From Glaciozyma antarctica PI12 (lineage: Eukaryota > Basidiomycota > Microbotryomycetes > Kriegeriales > Camptobasidiaceae): a stretch of 64,000 nucleotides of DNA. This document shows, in pieces, positions 12,825 to 22,536 of this stretch. The DNA is taken from the NCBI GenBank assembly GCA_002917775.1, contig KZ627155.1:1082900-1146899 (forward strand), given 5' to 3'. The stretch's first letter is position 1; every line of letters begins with the position of its first letter. Under the pieces are notes generated by a model that was not told the origin of the DNA, did not search any database, and worked only from the letters and a program-made list of their open reading frames with translations. The translations under genes and the position numbers were made by a program.

Positions 12825-13760
12825 ATCCACCTCGGCGGGCGAGAATCTCGCCACCTTTTCAGTTCTCGAAGGGGACGGCTGCCTTCTTTTTCCTTTGCTG
12901 GAGCTCAGTAAGGAGCCTCCAATCCTTCGATTTCCTCCCCGTAGCTCAGGGAGAAGACCGCCTGCGAGTGCACCGACCTCGCTGAGGCGGCCAACGGCCG
13001 GAAGGCAGCCGGGTCCCTCTCTTCGCCTCCTCCCCTCGTCTCAGTGCCTTGGTGCACGCTGCTAGTGCGTACAATTGCGCGGAAGGAAGCGCCATAGCTC
13101 TAGGAGAAGGCTGACGGCTTGGTCGCGCGCAGAAAGCTCCCGCTCGAAGCTGAATCGTCTCCCGTCTCCCTCCTCCTCCTCCTCGACTCAACCTCCTCCC
13201 TCACCACCTCCATGACCAACCCAATCCTCTTCCACGACTTCACCGACGTTCGCGCCTGGCAGTCCTCCTGGGAGCGCCACCTCCACGAGCTCTACAACGG
13301 CGAGGACTCCGCGCGGCCCGTCCTCGACAGGACTACCCAGCATGAGCCGCTCCAGATGCTCGACGAGTATTCGTACAGCTTGCACGAGGGAGGGAAACGT
13401 ACGGTTTTGAACGCTAGCCAGCGTCTTTGGGGAAGGCTGGCGATGGATCCTGACGAGCGGGCTTTCGCTGCTTGGAGAGGGAAGATGGAGCTGGAGAGGG
13501 AGGAGATTGTTCTGGCGGTACTCGCAAAGCGACACGGAGGATCGAACGAGTACGTGCGAGGGAAGGAGATCGAGATCCGCTCGTTGGCGCCGGAGATCAC
13601 GCTCAGCGGCCTGGCGGGAGGGAGTGGCGAGGGATTCGTCAAGCTCGCGAAGGCGTTGGAGCCGCCGACTCAAGGAGGGCACGATTATCCGATCGTTCGA
13701 CACGCGGGATTGGAGCGCGTCTGGGACTTTTTTCGACGACGAAGGCGCTTCGCTGCCCAA
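12825..13760 (+). repeat. Left arm of a dispersed inverted duplication
   Basis: Matches the reverse complement of about 21000-21970. The likeness covers untranscribed DNA as well as the gene body: GCGGGCGAGAATCTCGC and TTTCAGTTCTCGA upstream, then a near-identical run beginning TGCGAGTGCACCGACCTCGC and another beginning GACGGCTTGGTCGCGCGCAG. The copies differ by substitutions and small indels, so the event is recent but not new. Confidence 0.7.
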
Positions 13761-13802
13761 GGAGCAAGGTTGTTCGCGCGTATCAGTATGACAAGCTCTT
13801 GA
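13212..13802 (+). CDS. Unknown protein, family X, left copy
   Basis: I do not recognise the family. The start ATG 13212 gives MTNPILFHDFTDVRAWQSSW, then ERHLHELYNGEDSARPVLD, LGRLAMDPDERAFAAWRGKM, LAVLAKRHGGSNEYV, IRSLAPEITLSGLAGGSGEG and YPIVRHAGLERVWDF. The matching start in the inverted copy (MPTPMLCHEFADIRAWQSSW) supports this ATG. A longer frame (RKLPLEAESS...) opens upstream after an acceptor at about 13129, so a 5' exon carrying ECTDLAEAANGRKAAGS could belong to it. Near 13733 a T run makes this copy two bases shorter than its partner; after it the partner's frame (DDEGASLPKEQ) continues in a different phase here. No membrane segment or signal peptide. Its stop overlaps the next ATG as TGATG. 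Confidence 0.5.
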   Translation: MTNPILFHDFTDVRAWQSSWERHLHELYNGEDSARPVLDRTTQHEPLQMLDEYSYSLHEGGKRTVLNASQRLWGRLAMDPDERAFAAWRGKMELEREEIVLAVLAKRHGGSNEYVRGKEIEIRSLAPEITLSGLAGGSGEGFVKLAKALEPPTQGGHDYPIVRHAGLERVWDFFRRRRRFAAQGARLFARISMTSS

Positions 13803-15198
13803 TGCGCCACGTCTATCTCATTTCTATTTTTTTGAAAGTACTCGCATTTCTCGTAAGCTTCCTTGCTCTGAACTTGACGCCGCTGACACCTGCGACGTTA
13901 CAGGACGGCAGCTTTAACCCCACTCCCTACGAAAGCCTCAGCGACGCCTCCGCCGGCCTCCCAACCCCTTCGAACGCCCCTCGTCGATTCGCCACCTTCT
14001 CAGCAGCAACGATAGCAGCAACGAACAGCCGACTAGCTGAGAGTTCCATCTACTGCACGAGCTGCCGGAAGCGATCTCAGTGTCTCTCACCACCGCTTCG
14101 GAGGGCGAGCGCTTACTACCTGCTACTTAATCTTTTAGCAGGAGAGCCCTCGGTGACGAAGCACCCGCTTTGCGGCAAGTGCCTCAAGCTCGGTCGCAGG
14201 ATTCCCTACTGCTCAAAGTCAGTCGTCTCCTCGTACCTCTCCGCATCGACTGACACGGTTCCATTTAGAGAGTGTCAAGTCAAGGACAGGCCTTTGCACA
14301 AGTCGACGTGCGGGAAGCTCCTCAGCGAATCGACCACCATTCCCCTCTTCAACTCGCCGTCTTCCCGCGCCAAGCGTCAACTCAACGGATCTCTCATTCG
14401 CCAAGTCTACGCTCTCAGCGGCCGAGTCTTGAGACAGGCGAGCCTACTCCCGGAATCTGGTGCATCTTCCTTCCCGGCGACGATTCGGGCAGTCAAATTC
14501 GAGCTGTCGGTCCGCACTCAAAGCCGACCGCTCTGCGATGGTCGCACTTCGCAGGCGCGCGGTCGAAGACGGAGACGAGCATGCCGTCGGCTGCCTCGTC
14601 TTCATGGTCCTACTCTCGGCGAGGCTCGCGCTTCCGGAAGCGGAGGAGGAGGGGGACGGGACGTGGTGCGAAGAGCGGACGATCATGGCTCAGTTCGCGA
14701 AGGAGTTCGATAGGAGCGGGGAAGAATTGGCTCGCCTTGCGACGAACGCGGAGAAGGATTTGCCGTCCTGGCTGAGGGAGGTCAAAATCGAAGCTGTCGG
14801 CGTGCTGTGCGTAGTTCTCTCCCTCCTCCGAGCGCCTTTGCTGACGCTTCGGTCTTGAACAGGCAAGCGAGAGCGCGGCATGCGAACCTCGTCGAGCAAG
14901 GACGTCTCGCCGAAGCGTACGGACTCATCCCCGAGGTGCCTGACGACGCGCCTGAAGGCTTTCGGGAACTCCTGTCCCTCTACATGAACATCAAGATGGA
15001 GCTGCTTCTCGAAACGTGAGCCTTTTCCTCCCTTTCGAGCGACCGAACTGAACTGACTTGCGACGCAGCGACCAAAGCAAGAGGCTTCAAGATTTCGAGA
15101 ACTTGTCGCCGGAGGAGAAGGAGGAGGTGGCGCAGAAGGTGAGGAAGGCGGCGGATTGCTGGAAGATGAGCGACTCGGGAGTGGAGGAGCAGGATTGA
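13802..15198 (+). CDS. MYND-type zinc-finger protein
   Basis: A MYND finger is assembled by splicing: CTSCRKRS, then LCGKCLKLGRRIPYCSKECQ and VKDRPLHKSTC, giving the C-x2-C, C-x2-C, Y-C-x3-C-Q and H-x3-C zinc ligands. MYND fingers bind proline-rich partners. Introns are read at about 13854-13902 and 14218-14269, in the C-terminal part near 14810, and at about 15018-15068. Later segments include CLVFMVLLSARLALPEAEEE, RTIMAQFAKEFDRSGEELAR, YGLIPEVPDDAPEGF and the end KAADCWKMSDSGVEEQD. The middle (14380-14560) jumps between frames and I could not join it with confidence. The start MRHVYLISIFLKVLAFL overlaps the stop of family X by one base, so a single longer gene is possible. A remnant of the same C-terminus lies at 17690-17850. 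Confidence 0.55.
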
Positions 15199-15250
15199 GG
15201 GCTTCTGGCATCGCGAGGGCTTCTGGCATCGCGAGGGCTTCTGGCATCGC
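15197..15250. repeat. Tandem repeat, three perfect 18-base units
   Basis: GAGGGCTTCTGGCATCGC occurs three times without a gap, starting at the stop codon of the MYND gene. It is probably replication slippage in the 3' untranslated region. Confidence 0.85.
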
Positions 15251-15525
15251 TTGAGAATTCACGTCGCCTGCCAACTTTGCGAGAGGATGACTTGATCGTC
15301 TCGCTGCCGAAATGCTCAATCTCGGAGAGGAGTTCCTCCCGACGGGGATAAGGACGGGTGCGCTGCTGCAGCTCGGGCTGTTGGTATTGCTTGAGAGCGC
15401 ACGTCGCATACCCAGGCTGTGAGAGAGCGGCTCGATTATCTCGCTACCGAGAAGTTTGATCTCGCGGAGGGGCTCCTCCCGGCTGAGACGAGGAAGGCTG
15501 CGCTGCCGCCTTTTGACCGGATTGA
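15251..15525. repeat. Two imperfect tandem units of about 138 bases
   Basis: The unit starting TTGAGAATTCACGTCGC (15251) is repeated from 15389 as TTGAGAGCGCACGTCGC. Shared later parts include ATCTCGG/CGGAG, CTCCTCCCG and GTGCGCTGC/GCTGCGCTGC. The repeat follows straight on from the 18-base array. No reading frame is conserved between the units. Confidence 0.6.
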
Positions 15526-15942
15526 ATCTTGCTGAGATGGCTGAGCGCCTGACGCACAAAGCTATGGCCATGTAGTGGAGCGCAGGTGAGGAGCGGAGGG
15601 AGCGCGAGGAGAAGGGGGAGGCGAGGTAGCGAGAAGCGAGGAGGCGGCACTGCTGCGTAGAGAGCAAGCGTGGCTCTCGAAGCAGCGGAAGACGGCGCAG
15701 AGGTGCGAAGCAGGAGTAGCTGTAAAGCAGACGCAGGTGGAGTGGGTATCCGAGCTTCATTCCATTGCCGCTCGACGACGTCTCCGCAAGCTCGTACTCG
15801 ACACGAAAGCAAATGCCACCTGCGAGCGTGAACTGCTTCGTTAGCTCGGTTCCAGATTCGAACGCAGGGGTAGACTCGCCATCCTGATCCGAGCGCACCG
15901 AAGCTGATAGTACTCCCGAAAGACGAGCTCGATCCCGCGCGT
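15526..15942. other. Gene-free spacer
   Basis: Between the repeats and the 3' end of the F-box gene. A long open frame on the minus strand crosses it, but it has no recognisable domain and reads antisense through the MYND gene. Confidence 0.4.
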
Positions 15943-16958
15943 CTAGCACTCCTCCCTCAGCTCCTCATAGCGACTAAATTCCTGCGCTTCTTCCCGCGAA
16001 AGGCGAGCATATAGTAGTTGCTTCAGCTTCGACAGCGCCCGTGGCTCCGATCGCAGGAGTGTGAGAGTCGCCTCGAACATCGACCTCGCCCCCTCCTTGA
16101 GGGCATTGTAATCGCGGTCCAGCGTCCATGATTCCAGCAACGACGGAATAAGCTCCACGCCAGTCACGACGCCGTAATACGCGCGGAAATGTTGAAGAGA
16201 GTGGCACGCTGCGATAAAATGGCGAAAGAGGTGCTGTGGTTCGAGGTAGAAGCTATTGAGGCGGAGGTCGGTAAGATTTGGCGCGAGGGTGATAAGCTGA
16301 GTAAAATTGGCCTCGAATAGGTCTGGGGGAGAGGCAGATGTCGTGCTTAGAGATGCTGGGCTGGAAGAGAAGGGGTAGTAGGTGCGGTGGCCAGCGGTTG
16401 GTCTCTCTGTCCTCGTTGCCGGTATCGATGATGAGCTCCGATAGCGAGAATGGCAGCTCCGTGAGCGCGAGGAAGTTACCCTTGAGAAAGGTTTGCTCCG
16501 TATCGAGGCTCTTGAGACCTGCCGATGGCGCTTGAGCCCTACGTTTCGAGAGTGAAGAGGGTAACTCACCGGCGAGCTGAGGCAAGAGCAAGATCTGCGA
16601 GCCCAGTCCACAGAACTTCCGTAACACCAGCTTTCGTACACCAATGCACGCCTCGACTGCTCGTGCGATGTCGGGGTCGCCGTCTGCTGCGAACCCTCCC
16701 GACAGCTGCAGCTCCCGCGTCGGCAAGCCTGTCCCAGCTGTCCCAGCGACGAATTCCGAGACAAGATCCGGATACCAGAGGTGAACTTCCTCCCAAAGTA
16801 CCGGCTGAACGAGTCGTCGCCAGCTGCGGCAGACCAGGGAAGCGGCGTAGAGAGTCCGACGGCGGTGCGTACTCCCAGTATCCCCAAACGCTCCATTCGA
16901 GTACGGCGAAGGACAGGATGTGGAGGAGAATCTCGGCGGGGAGGGCTCGGATGTGCAT
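15943..16958 (-). CDS. F-box/leucine-rich-repeat-type protein, frame interrupted
   Basis: F-box proteins bring substrates to SCF ubiquitin ligases through Skp1. The start MHIRALPAEILLHILSFAVL is a clear F-box opening. The second half of the F-box, ASLVCRSWRRLVQPVLWEEV, lies in another frame with no intron between. Then come SEFVAGTAGTGLPTRELQLS, AVEACIGVRKLVLRKFCGLG, an intron, LKSLDTEQTFLKGNFLALTE and LPFSLSELIIDTG, which look like irregular leucine-rich repeats. After a second frame change come LITLAPNLTDLRLNSFYLEP and QHLFRHFIAACHSLQHFRAY, ending REEAQEFSRYEELREEC. The interval around the second slip has no GT dinucleotide that could serve as a donor. With two slips it is either decaying or affected by sequence errors. 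Fungal F-box families turn over quickly, so either is credible. Confidence 0.55.
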
Positions 16959-17122
16959 GGCGTAGGAGAGGAGGGGACGGCGTGAGGAGAGGCGAGAGCT
17001 GCTGCCACATTCGTGTCGAGATGCTGGGTCCTTCGAGGAGCAGGCAAGGTCAGCTTGTGGTGGGGGTGCAGACGCAGCAGCGGCAGAGTACCTGGAGCAA
17101 GCAGCGCGCGGCAGACGAGCAA

Positions 17123-17689
17123 GTCGAGTCCAGCGAGGTGAGGGGAGAAAGGAGAGAGACAAGCCGCCGTCTTGGTGAGGTCTCTTTCTCCCCAACCAAC
17201 ACGGCTCGACTTCGACAGCGCACCGTGAGCTAGGAGGAGTATCGCAGGAGCAGGTGAGTGGACGAGGTTGGTGCGGGGCAGGGCGTTCGAGCGGGACTTC
17301 GTGGAGAGGTGGAGAGGGAGGGGAAGCAGGTCCCTCGGGAGGCTTCGAGCTGATGGCTGGCTGGGGAGCGGAGGAACGCGCCACGGGTCCAGGGTGGCTC
17401 AAAAGGGACTGCTTGTTACAGCGCACGTCGGCTCAAGCAGCTGGGCTTGCTGGTCTTGGACGAGGAGGGAGGGCTGGGAGCTGGGAGGTCGCTTGCTCGC
17501 TGGACCAGGCCTGCGTAGCTGGGTCCAGGGTACGGTGAAGAGCTGCGAGCATCCGAAGAGGGTGGGAGTGGTACTGCAGGCCTTTTCGAGATCCTTCCCT
17601 GACCTCGGCGCAGCTCGACACGACAATCCTCCTCGACGTCCACTCCACTTCCCAATCCCCCAGCTCGCTCAGTTTTCCAGCACCCAATA
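17123..17689. other. Gene-free spacer
   Basis: Upstream of the F-box gene. Open frames on both strands look compositional. I see no promoter element I would name. Confidence 0.4.
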
Positions 17690-17850
17690 CAGCGCGAGAA
17701 CTTCTATTCGTGAAGGAGACGAGCTTTCGGTGGGCTGGAGAGCCGAGGACAGGGTCATCGCTCAGCTGGCGAGGGAGTTTGAGAGGAGCGGGGAGCAGGT
17801 GGAGCGTCTTGCGAGGGGAGGCGGAGAGGGACTCGCCGCTGGGGATTGTG
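17690..17850 (+). pseudogene. Remnant of a MYND-gene C-terminus
   Basis: The plus strand reads WRAEDRVIAQLAREFERSGE and QVERLARGGGEGLA. This parallels WCEERTIMAQFAKEFDRSGE and ELARLATNAEKDLP of the MYND gene at 13802-15198. No finger domain lies upstream, so only the tail of a former copy remains. Confidence 0.5.
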
Positions 17851-18061
17851 AGGCTATAGATCTGTGCAATAGTGAGGCTATGTTGTACGTAACGCAACGG
17901 CGGAGAGAGGATTGTGGCAAGACGTTGAATTTCGCATCTCAAGACCTCGCTGCCGACGAGTTGGTCCTCGCAAGCTCCCTCCCCCTTCTCCCATTGGCAA
18001 GTGGATCTCGCTGCACATCAACTAGTTAGTAGGCGTCGCTCGCGCTGGCCAGCCCAAGGAC

Positions 18062-18882
18062 TCACCTTTGACCCTTACGAATCAAAATGCGAAGCAGTGA
18101 GCGTCGCACTCCCCTCCCCATCTGCCACAGCCGATTCCCACCCAGTCCGCCCGTCCGATCTCCCAGCAAGGTCCACAGCGTCGCATTCTCCTCCGCTTCC
18201 CCCCATTCCGTCTCATAGTATCCGTAGTCCTTACTCCAAATCTCCGCAATAGCTCCTAAGGCGTTGAGCACCGTAACGCCCTCGGAGTTGGTCGCAGTCG
18301 CGGTCCCGCCGGCGATGCTAATCTTGAGCTCCTGGACTGAAGGATCCGTAGCACGCTCTTGAGCGCAGGCGAGGCTCGAGGTCTTCGGCTTCTCTTCAAA
18401 CTCCTCGTAATCCTCGAGCTCCAGCTCGTCAACTGCAGCTCCAATGCCGATGGTCTTGATGAGAGCTGGATGCAGCCATAAGCCTTGCCCCTCGGTCAAT
18501 TCGGAAGTGGGCGCGGCGCGGAAGAGGACGTTGTCGAAGGAAGGGGAACTGCGAGCAACTCCGTCAGCTCCGCCAGCGGATCTTGCGCACCTAGGAAACG
18601 CACCTGGATGAGCCTGTGCATCATCTTGGAAACTCAAGAAAGCCTCTTTAGATCGCCGTATTCAACCTCGTCGTCCAGCATGACCTTGAGCCAGAGCTCG
18701 GCGGGGAGGGAGGTGGCGAGGAGCTTCTGCGTCGAGCCGTGCCAGTCGCGGCAGACGAGTGCGAGGTCGGCGGGACGAGTGGGAGAGAGCGCCGGGTCGG
18801 CGCTTTCGCTGGGATCGAGGGCGTAGGCGAAGATGCGGCGGACAATGTGGGGCGGGAGGGAGCTGAAGGACGTGACGGCCAT
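18062..18882 (-). CDS. Probable F-box protein
   Basis: The start MAVTSFSSLPPHIVRRIFAY fits an F-box, followed by PADLALVCRDWHGSTQKLLA and LPAELWLKVMLDDEVEYGDL. The next recognisable frame (FLSFQDDAQAHP) is offset. A 41-base intron from GTCATG (18682) to AAAGAG would join LWLK to AFLSFQDDAQ, but its donor is weak. A clear intron follows after AHP (GTGCGT to CGCAG). The rest reads SPSFDNVLFRAAPTSELTEG, QGLWLHPALIKTIGIGAAVD, an acidic patch DELELEDYEEFEEKP, then SIAGGTATATNSEGVTVLNA and EIWSKDYGYYETEWGEAEEN. I cannot name the C-terminal domain. The role as an SCF adaptor is inferred from the F-box alone. Confidence 0.5.
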
Positions 18883-19376
18883 CGCGCGCGGCAGACGTTG
18901 GGCGCGGCGGACGTTGCGATGGGTTGGGAGGTGTTGAGCTAGCGCTGGTATCCTTTTGCGAGGTCGTAGTCGCCTGAGCGTTGGGGAGGAAGGAGAGAGG
19001 AGAGGCCCCGACTCGCTTCTCTCGCCACGCTCTCTGCACGAACCCCGTCGATTCGGTTGGTGAAGTGCTCGGTCTTTCGGAATCACAAGAACGATGAAGC
19101 AAGTCCTCTAATTCGCGGCGTCAAGTGGAGCAGAATGTGCAGAGGGCAAAGCAGTGAGGCGGGTACTCGCTCGGGAACGAGCAGCAGGCACAATCCCTGA
19201 ACGGCGTGGCAGGAAGAGCAGCGCATGAGCGTGGAGCTAGCATGATCAGGTAATCGAGTAGAACCTTGCTGAAGCAGGGATATATTGAAGCAGATCAATC
19301 GCACCAGCAGCTCCGAATTCGCCCCGCCGTCGCAAGTCAAAACGATATGCACACCAGCCTAAATCCTCGCTCCAGC
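18883..19376. other. Gene-free spacer
   Basis: Lies between the F-box gene promoter and the 3' end of the alkyltransferase gene. I see no supported feature. Confidence 0.45.
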
Positions 19377-20199
19377 CTACTTCCCACGCCAAAGCACCTC
19401 CTCCCCTCCCATTAAGTATCCCCTCTCATCAAACCGCACTCCCTCCAGCTCGAGCAGCTCGAGCTTCTTCGCAATCCTCCCCTCGGCCTTCTTCCCCTCC
19501 CTTAGCTCCGCCCAATCTCCTTCGAAGCCGCCGATAAAGAGGTTCGAAGCGATGACACGATGACAGGGAACGGAAGGCGCAAAGGGGTTGTTGCGAAGGG
19601 CGCCGCCGACTGCGAGGACTGGTGAGCAGGGAAGGAGGGGGTCGAGGAGGGACGGACCGGCTTGGCTTGAGCTGCCGAGGGCGCTTGAGATGAGGGCGTA
19701 GGTGGTCACTCTTCCTGATGGAATACGGAGGATGAAGTCGTAGACCTGCAGGAGAAGGGAGTTAGCTCGCCGTGCAAGATAACTGGAGCCGGCAGCTACC
19801 ACGCGTCCGCCGCACCTCCGCGCGCTAGTGAGCAGAGAGAACACACCTTCCACTGGTGCCCAGTTACCGCCTTGCCTCCTTCGAGCCTGAACCTCGACCT
19901 CGTGAGCAGTGTTGTTGGATAGGCCTCAGCGCGCGATGAGAGAGCTGCTCCGGCCGAGTCAGTGCGCTTCCAACACGCGCTCAAGGACAGAGCTCACCAG
20001 AATTGTCGGCCTGGGCCCTCAGAGGTGCTCCCACGGCGGCGTCGACCCGAGTAGTCGCGTTGGTGCGCGCCGCCTGCGCGGAACGCACCCCGCACGCGCC
20101 GCCGATGAGTTGGACAGCCTTGACGGTTCTTGATCGCGCACCGTACGAAGAAAGTGTAGCTGCTGAGGTGGATGGTGAGTGCGTTCGCAGGGCCGGCAT
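19377..20199 (-). CDS. MGT1: O6-alkylguanine-DNA alkyltransferase (MGMT/Ogt family)
   Basis: Suicide repair protein that moves the alkyl group from O6-alkylguanine to its own Cys. Three exons are read: MPALRTHSPSTSAATLSSYG through to DNS; ALSSRAEAYPTTLLTRSRFR, LEGGKAVTGHQWK; then VYDFILRIPSGRVTTYALIS to the stop. The helix-turn-helix with P-x-G-R-V-T-T-Y is present (the R is the arginine finger). The active site is AVGGALRNNPFAPSVPCHRV, whose P-C-H-R holds the acceptor Cys. Then IASNLFIGGFEGDWAELREG and the end ERGYLMGGEEVLWRGK. The H-Q-W-K just before the last intron and the V-Y-D-F after it match the family. The first exon is low in conservation. Minus-strand neighbours are unrelated. Confidence 0.88.
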
Positions 20200-20589
20200 A
20201 GTGGGGAGGAGGCGAAGTGAACTGCTGGGCCGCAAAATCTCTCGCGCGGAGTGATTGGTAGGAGCCTTGCCTCTGAGGCGAAGACGGGGAGACTTTTGCT
20301 CGGCGGAGGAGACCTGATTATGGCAGCGAGAAGGTGGAGTGGTGAGCTTTGATTGGGAGGGAGGAGTGAGGGAGGAGGAAGAGAGACTGCTGCTCGGGGC
20401 CGGGGTGGGTCCTGGAATCAGCAAGACAAGCTGCTCCCTGACTCTCCCATGCCAAACAAGTGCTCGGAACTAGCAAAGAACGTCGCTCAGAAGTCAATTT
20501 CTTGTAGTCAAGCCCTTCCCTCACGATTCGAGGATCTCGGTGAGGAAGAGTGATATGAACCTCATATTTCACCAGATCTGAATTGTAGA
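20200..20589. other. Gene-free spacer
   Basis: Promoter side of the alkyltransferase gene and the 5' flank of the tRNA. Nothing else is supported. Confidence 0.45.
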
Positions 20590-20678
20590 ACCCGGCTAGC
20601 TCAATTGGCTAGAGCATCCGCCTTTTAACAACTGTTACTGGCAGCGGAAGGCTGCGGGTTCGACCCCCGCGCTGGGTG
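20590..20678 (+). tRNA. tRNA-Lys (anticodon TTT) with a short intron
   Basis: The acceptor ACCCGGC pairs with GCTGGGT. The D arm GCTC...GAGC is present. The anticodon stem TCCGC pairs with GCGGA. The loop begins C-T-TTT-A. After position 37 an extra 15 bases (ACAACTGTTACTGGC) form the intron at the canonical 37/38 site. The T arm is GCGGG-TTCGACC-CCCGC. A five-T run about 15 bases downstream fits a Pol III stop. CCA is not encoded, as usual in eukaryotes. Confidence 0.93.
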
Positions 20679-20889
20679 GGCAACACCTTTTTGCCCCCCG
20701 AACCACCCCTCCGCCTCCTGCCGCCAATCTATCTACCTACTGCCCCTCATCCTCTCTGCCCTATCAAAAGATCACAAGGCTACTGTGCAGACCTTAGTGT
20801 GCTGCGGGCGCTGCGCGTCCGCGCTCCGCCGCCCGCACTATAAATGTCTCCCCGCTCTTCGCCAGGCCCACCCCAATCAGGTCCACACT

Positions 20890-21551
20890 TAAAAGTGCAA
20901 GACACTGGAAACGCAAGGTCTACCTTCAGAATCCACAGCCGCGGAGATTCCAGACCCTCCAGAACCCCTCCCTTCTTCTCGCCCTCCTTGGTAATCCCCT
21001 CCCCCTCCCCCTCTTCGAGCGCCTTCGTCGTCGAACTGCAAGTTCCACAAGCGCTCGAATCCCTCATGGCGAACGATCGAGTACTTGCGACCTCCATCGG
21101 TCGGCACCAGCGCCCTCGCCAGCTCGATCAATCCCTCGCCCCCTCCAGCCATTCCCGCCAGCGTAATCTCGGGCGCCACAGATCGCACCTCAACCTCCGT
21201 CGCTTGAACGTGCTCGCTCAACCCTCCGTGACGCTTGGCAAGCACCGCCAGAACAATCAGAACAACTCTCCAGCTCCGTCTTCCCCCTCCACGAAGCGAA
21301 AGCCTGCTCGTCGGGATCCATCGCCAGCTTGCCCCAGAGAAGGCGAGCTTGTCCTAAAAAGATTCGAGTCCCTTCGCTCTCATGTTGTAGGAGTTGTCGT
21401 CGAGAGACTCGAGCTGTTCGTGCTGGTTCGTGCTGTCGAGGACGTGCCGCGCGGAGTCCTCGCCGTGGTGTTGCTCGTGGAGGTCTCTCTCCCAGGAGGA
21501 TTGCCAGGCGCGGATGTCGGCGAATTCGTGGCAGAGCATTGGGGTCGGCAT
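20890..21551 (-). pseudogene. Family X, right copy, probably decayed
   Basis: Inverted partner of the gene at 13212. It starts MPTPMLCHEFADIRAWQSSW, ERDLHEQHHGEDSARHVLDS, then reaches NMRAKGLESF and a stop in frame. The homology goes on beyond it: LWGKLAMDPDEQAFASWRGK, then, in another frame, VLAVLAKRHGGLSEHV, VRSVAPEITLAGMAGGGEGL and YSIVRHEGFERLWNLQFDDE. One stop and one frame change against the left copy suggest a dead copy. It is tail-to-tail with nothing obvious: the tRNA lies beyond its 3' end. Like its partner it keeps the long matching 5' flank. Confidence 0.55.
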
Positions 21552-21970
21552 CGAGGCGGGTGGGGGAGGCGGAATAGGTCGAGGACGCGGAGAGTAGGAC
21601 TCGGGAGGAGCTTCGAGGGGGAGCTTTCTGCGCGCGACCAAGCCGTCAGCCTCGTCCTGAAACTATGGCGCTTCCTTGGACGTACTCGTACGCACCAAAG
21701 GCGTGCTTCAAGGCACTGGGACGGGGGGAGGAGGCACAGAGAGGGACCGGCTGCCTTCCGGCGTTTGGCCGTCTCAGCGAGGTCGGTGCACTCGCAGTCG
21801 TCCCCCGGGTGAGCTCTCGCGCGGAGGGAGTTTAGAGACCTTGAAGTATTCTGTTAAGCGTTCGCAAAATATAAAGACGGCAGCCGGCCTCATCGAGAAC
21901 TGGAAATGTAGCGAGATTCTCGCCCGCCGAGGTGGCTCCCTTCGCAGAACACGATCCCTCGCTTCCCCCT
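21000..21970 (-). repeat. Right arm of the dispersed inverted duplication
   Basis: Matches the reverse complement of about 12825-13760. The arm reaches well upstream of the reading frame, including a CTTTATATTTTG stretch that could be a TATA element in this copy; the left copy has CTTCTTTTTCC there instead. Confidence 0.7.
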
Positions 21971-22536
21971 CGTCGCCCTCCTGCTCTCTCGCCCCAAACT
22001 AGAAGAAATAAACACCGTGGCTCCGGCTTCGAGCACCACAGCGAGTTCCCACCGGCCCCTGACCACTCCTAATCGCCCTTCGCACGCTCACCTCGAAGGT
22101 CGCGACTCGCTCCTCCTTCTCCCGTCGCTCTTCACGATCAATATCAGCTATCCATCTGGTCGACTTACTACCTCTAAGCTAGCGGAAGGAAGCAGCTCCC
22201 CGACCAACTTCTTCGCAACCCCACCACTATTCCATCGCAAGCAGGTTTCAAAGCAGTTGGGATCTAGTCTGTCGCACAAGAAAAGCAGCGAGCAGCGAGA
22301 GGTGCGGAAGCTCGGAGCAGAGAGCCAACACCGAGCCCAACCACAGCATCAAGCAAATCGATTACCCATCCCAGCACCCATATCTCGCAAAACCCAACGA
22401 CAAGCCCAAGCACTCACCCCAAACCCAGCAAGCCCAGCTCACTTCGCGCCATATCCGAACCACCTCACAATCTTTCCAAACACTCCCACCCCAACCGGTC
22501 CCTCATCCACCTCCATCGACATACATCGCAAGCTCG
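21971..22536. other. Gene-free spacer
   Basis: Between the family X promoter and the 3' end of the AT-hook gene. A plus-strand open frame of 192 codons (22017-22595) has no conserved features and low-complexity Pro/Ser/Thr content. I treat it as chance. Confidence 0.45.

Noticed and set aside
14690-15949. 419-codon open frame on the minus strand
   Set aside because: Antisense to the MYND gene and the repeats; no domain, and its repeated A-M-P-E-A-L stretch is just the 18-base array read backwards.
20844-21812. 322-codon open frame on the plus strand
   Set aside because: Antisense to the right family X copy; the conserved similarity is on the minus strand.
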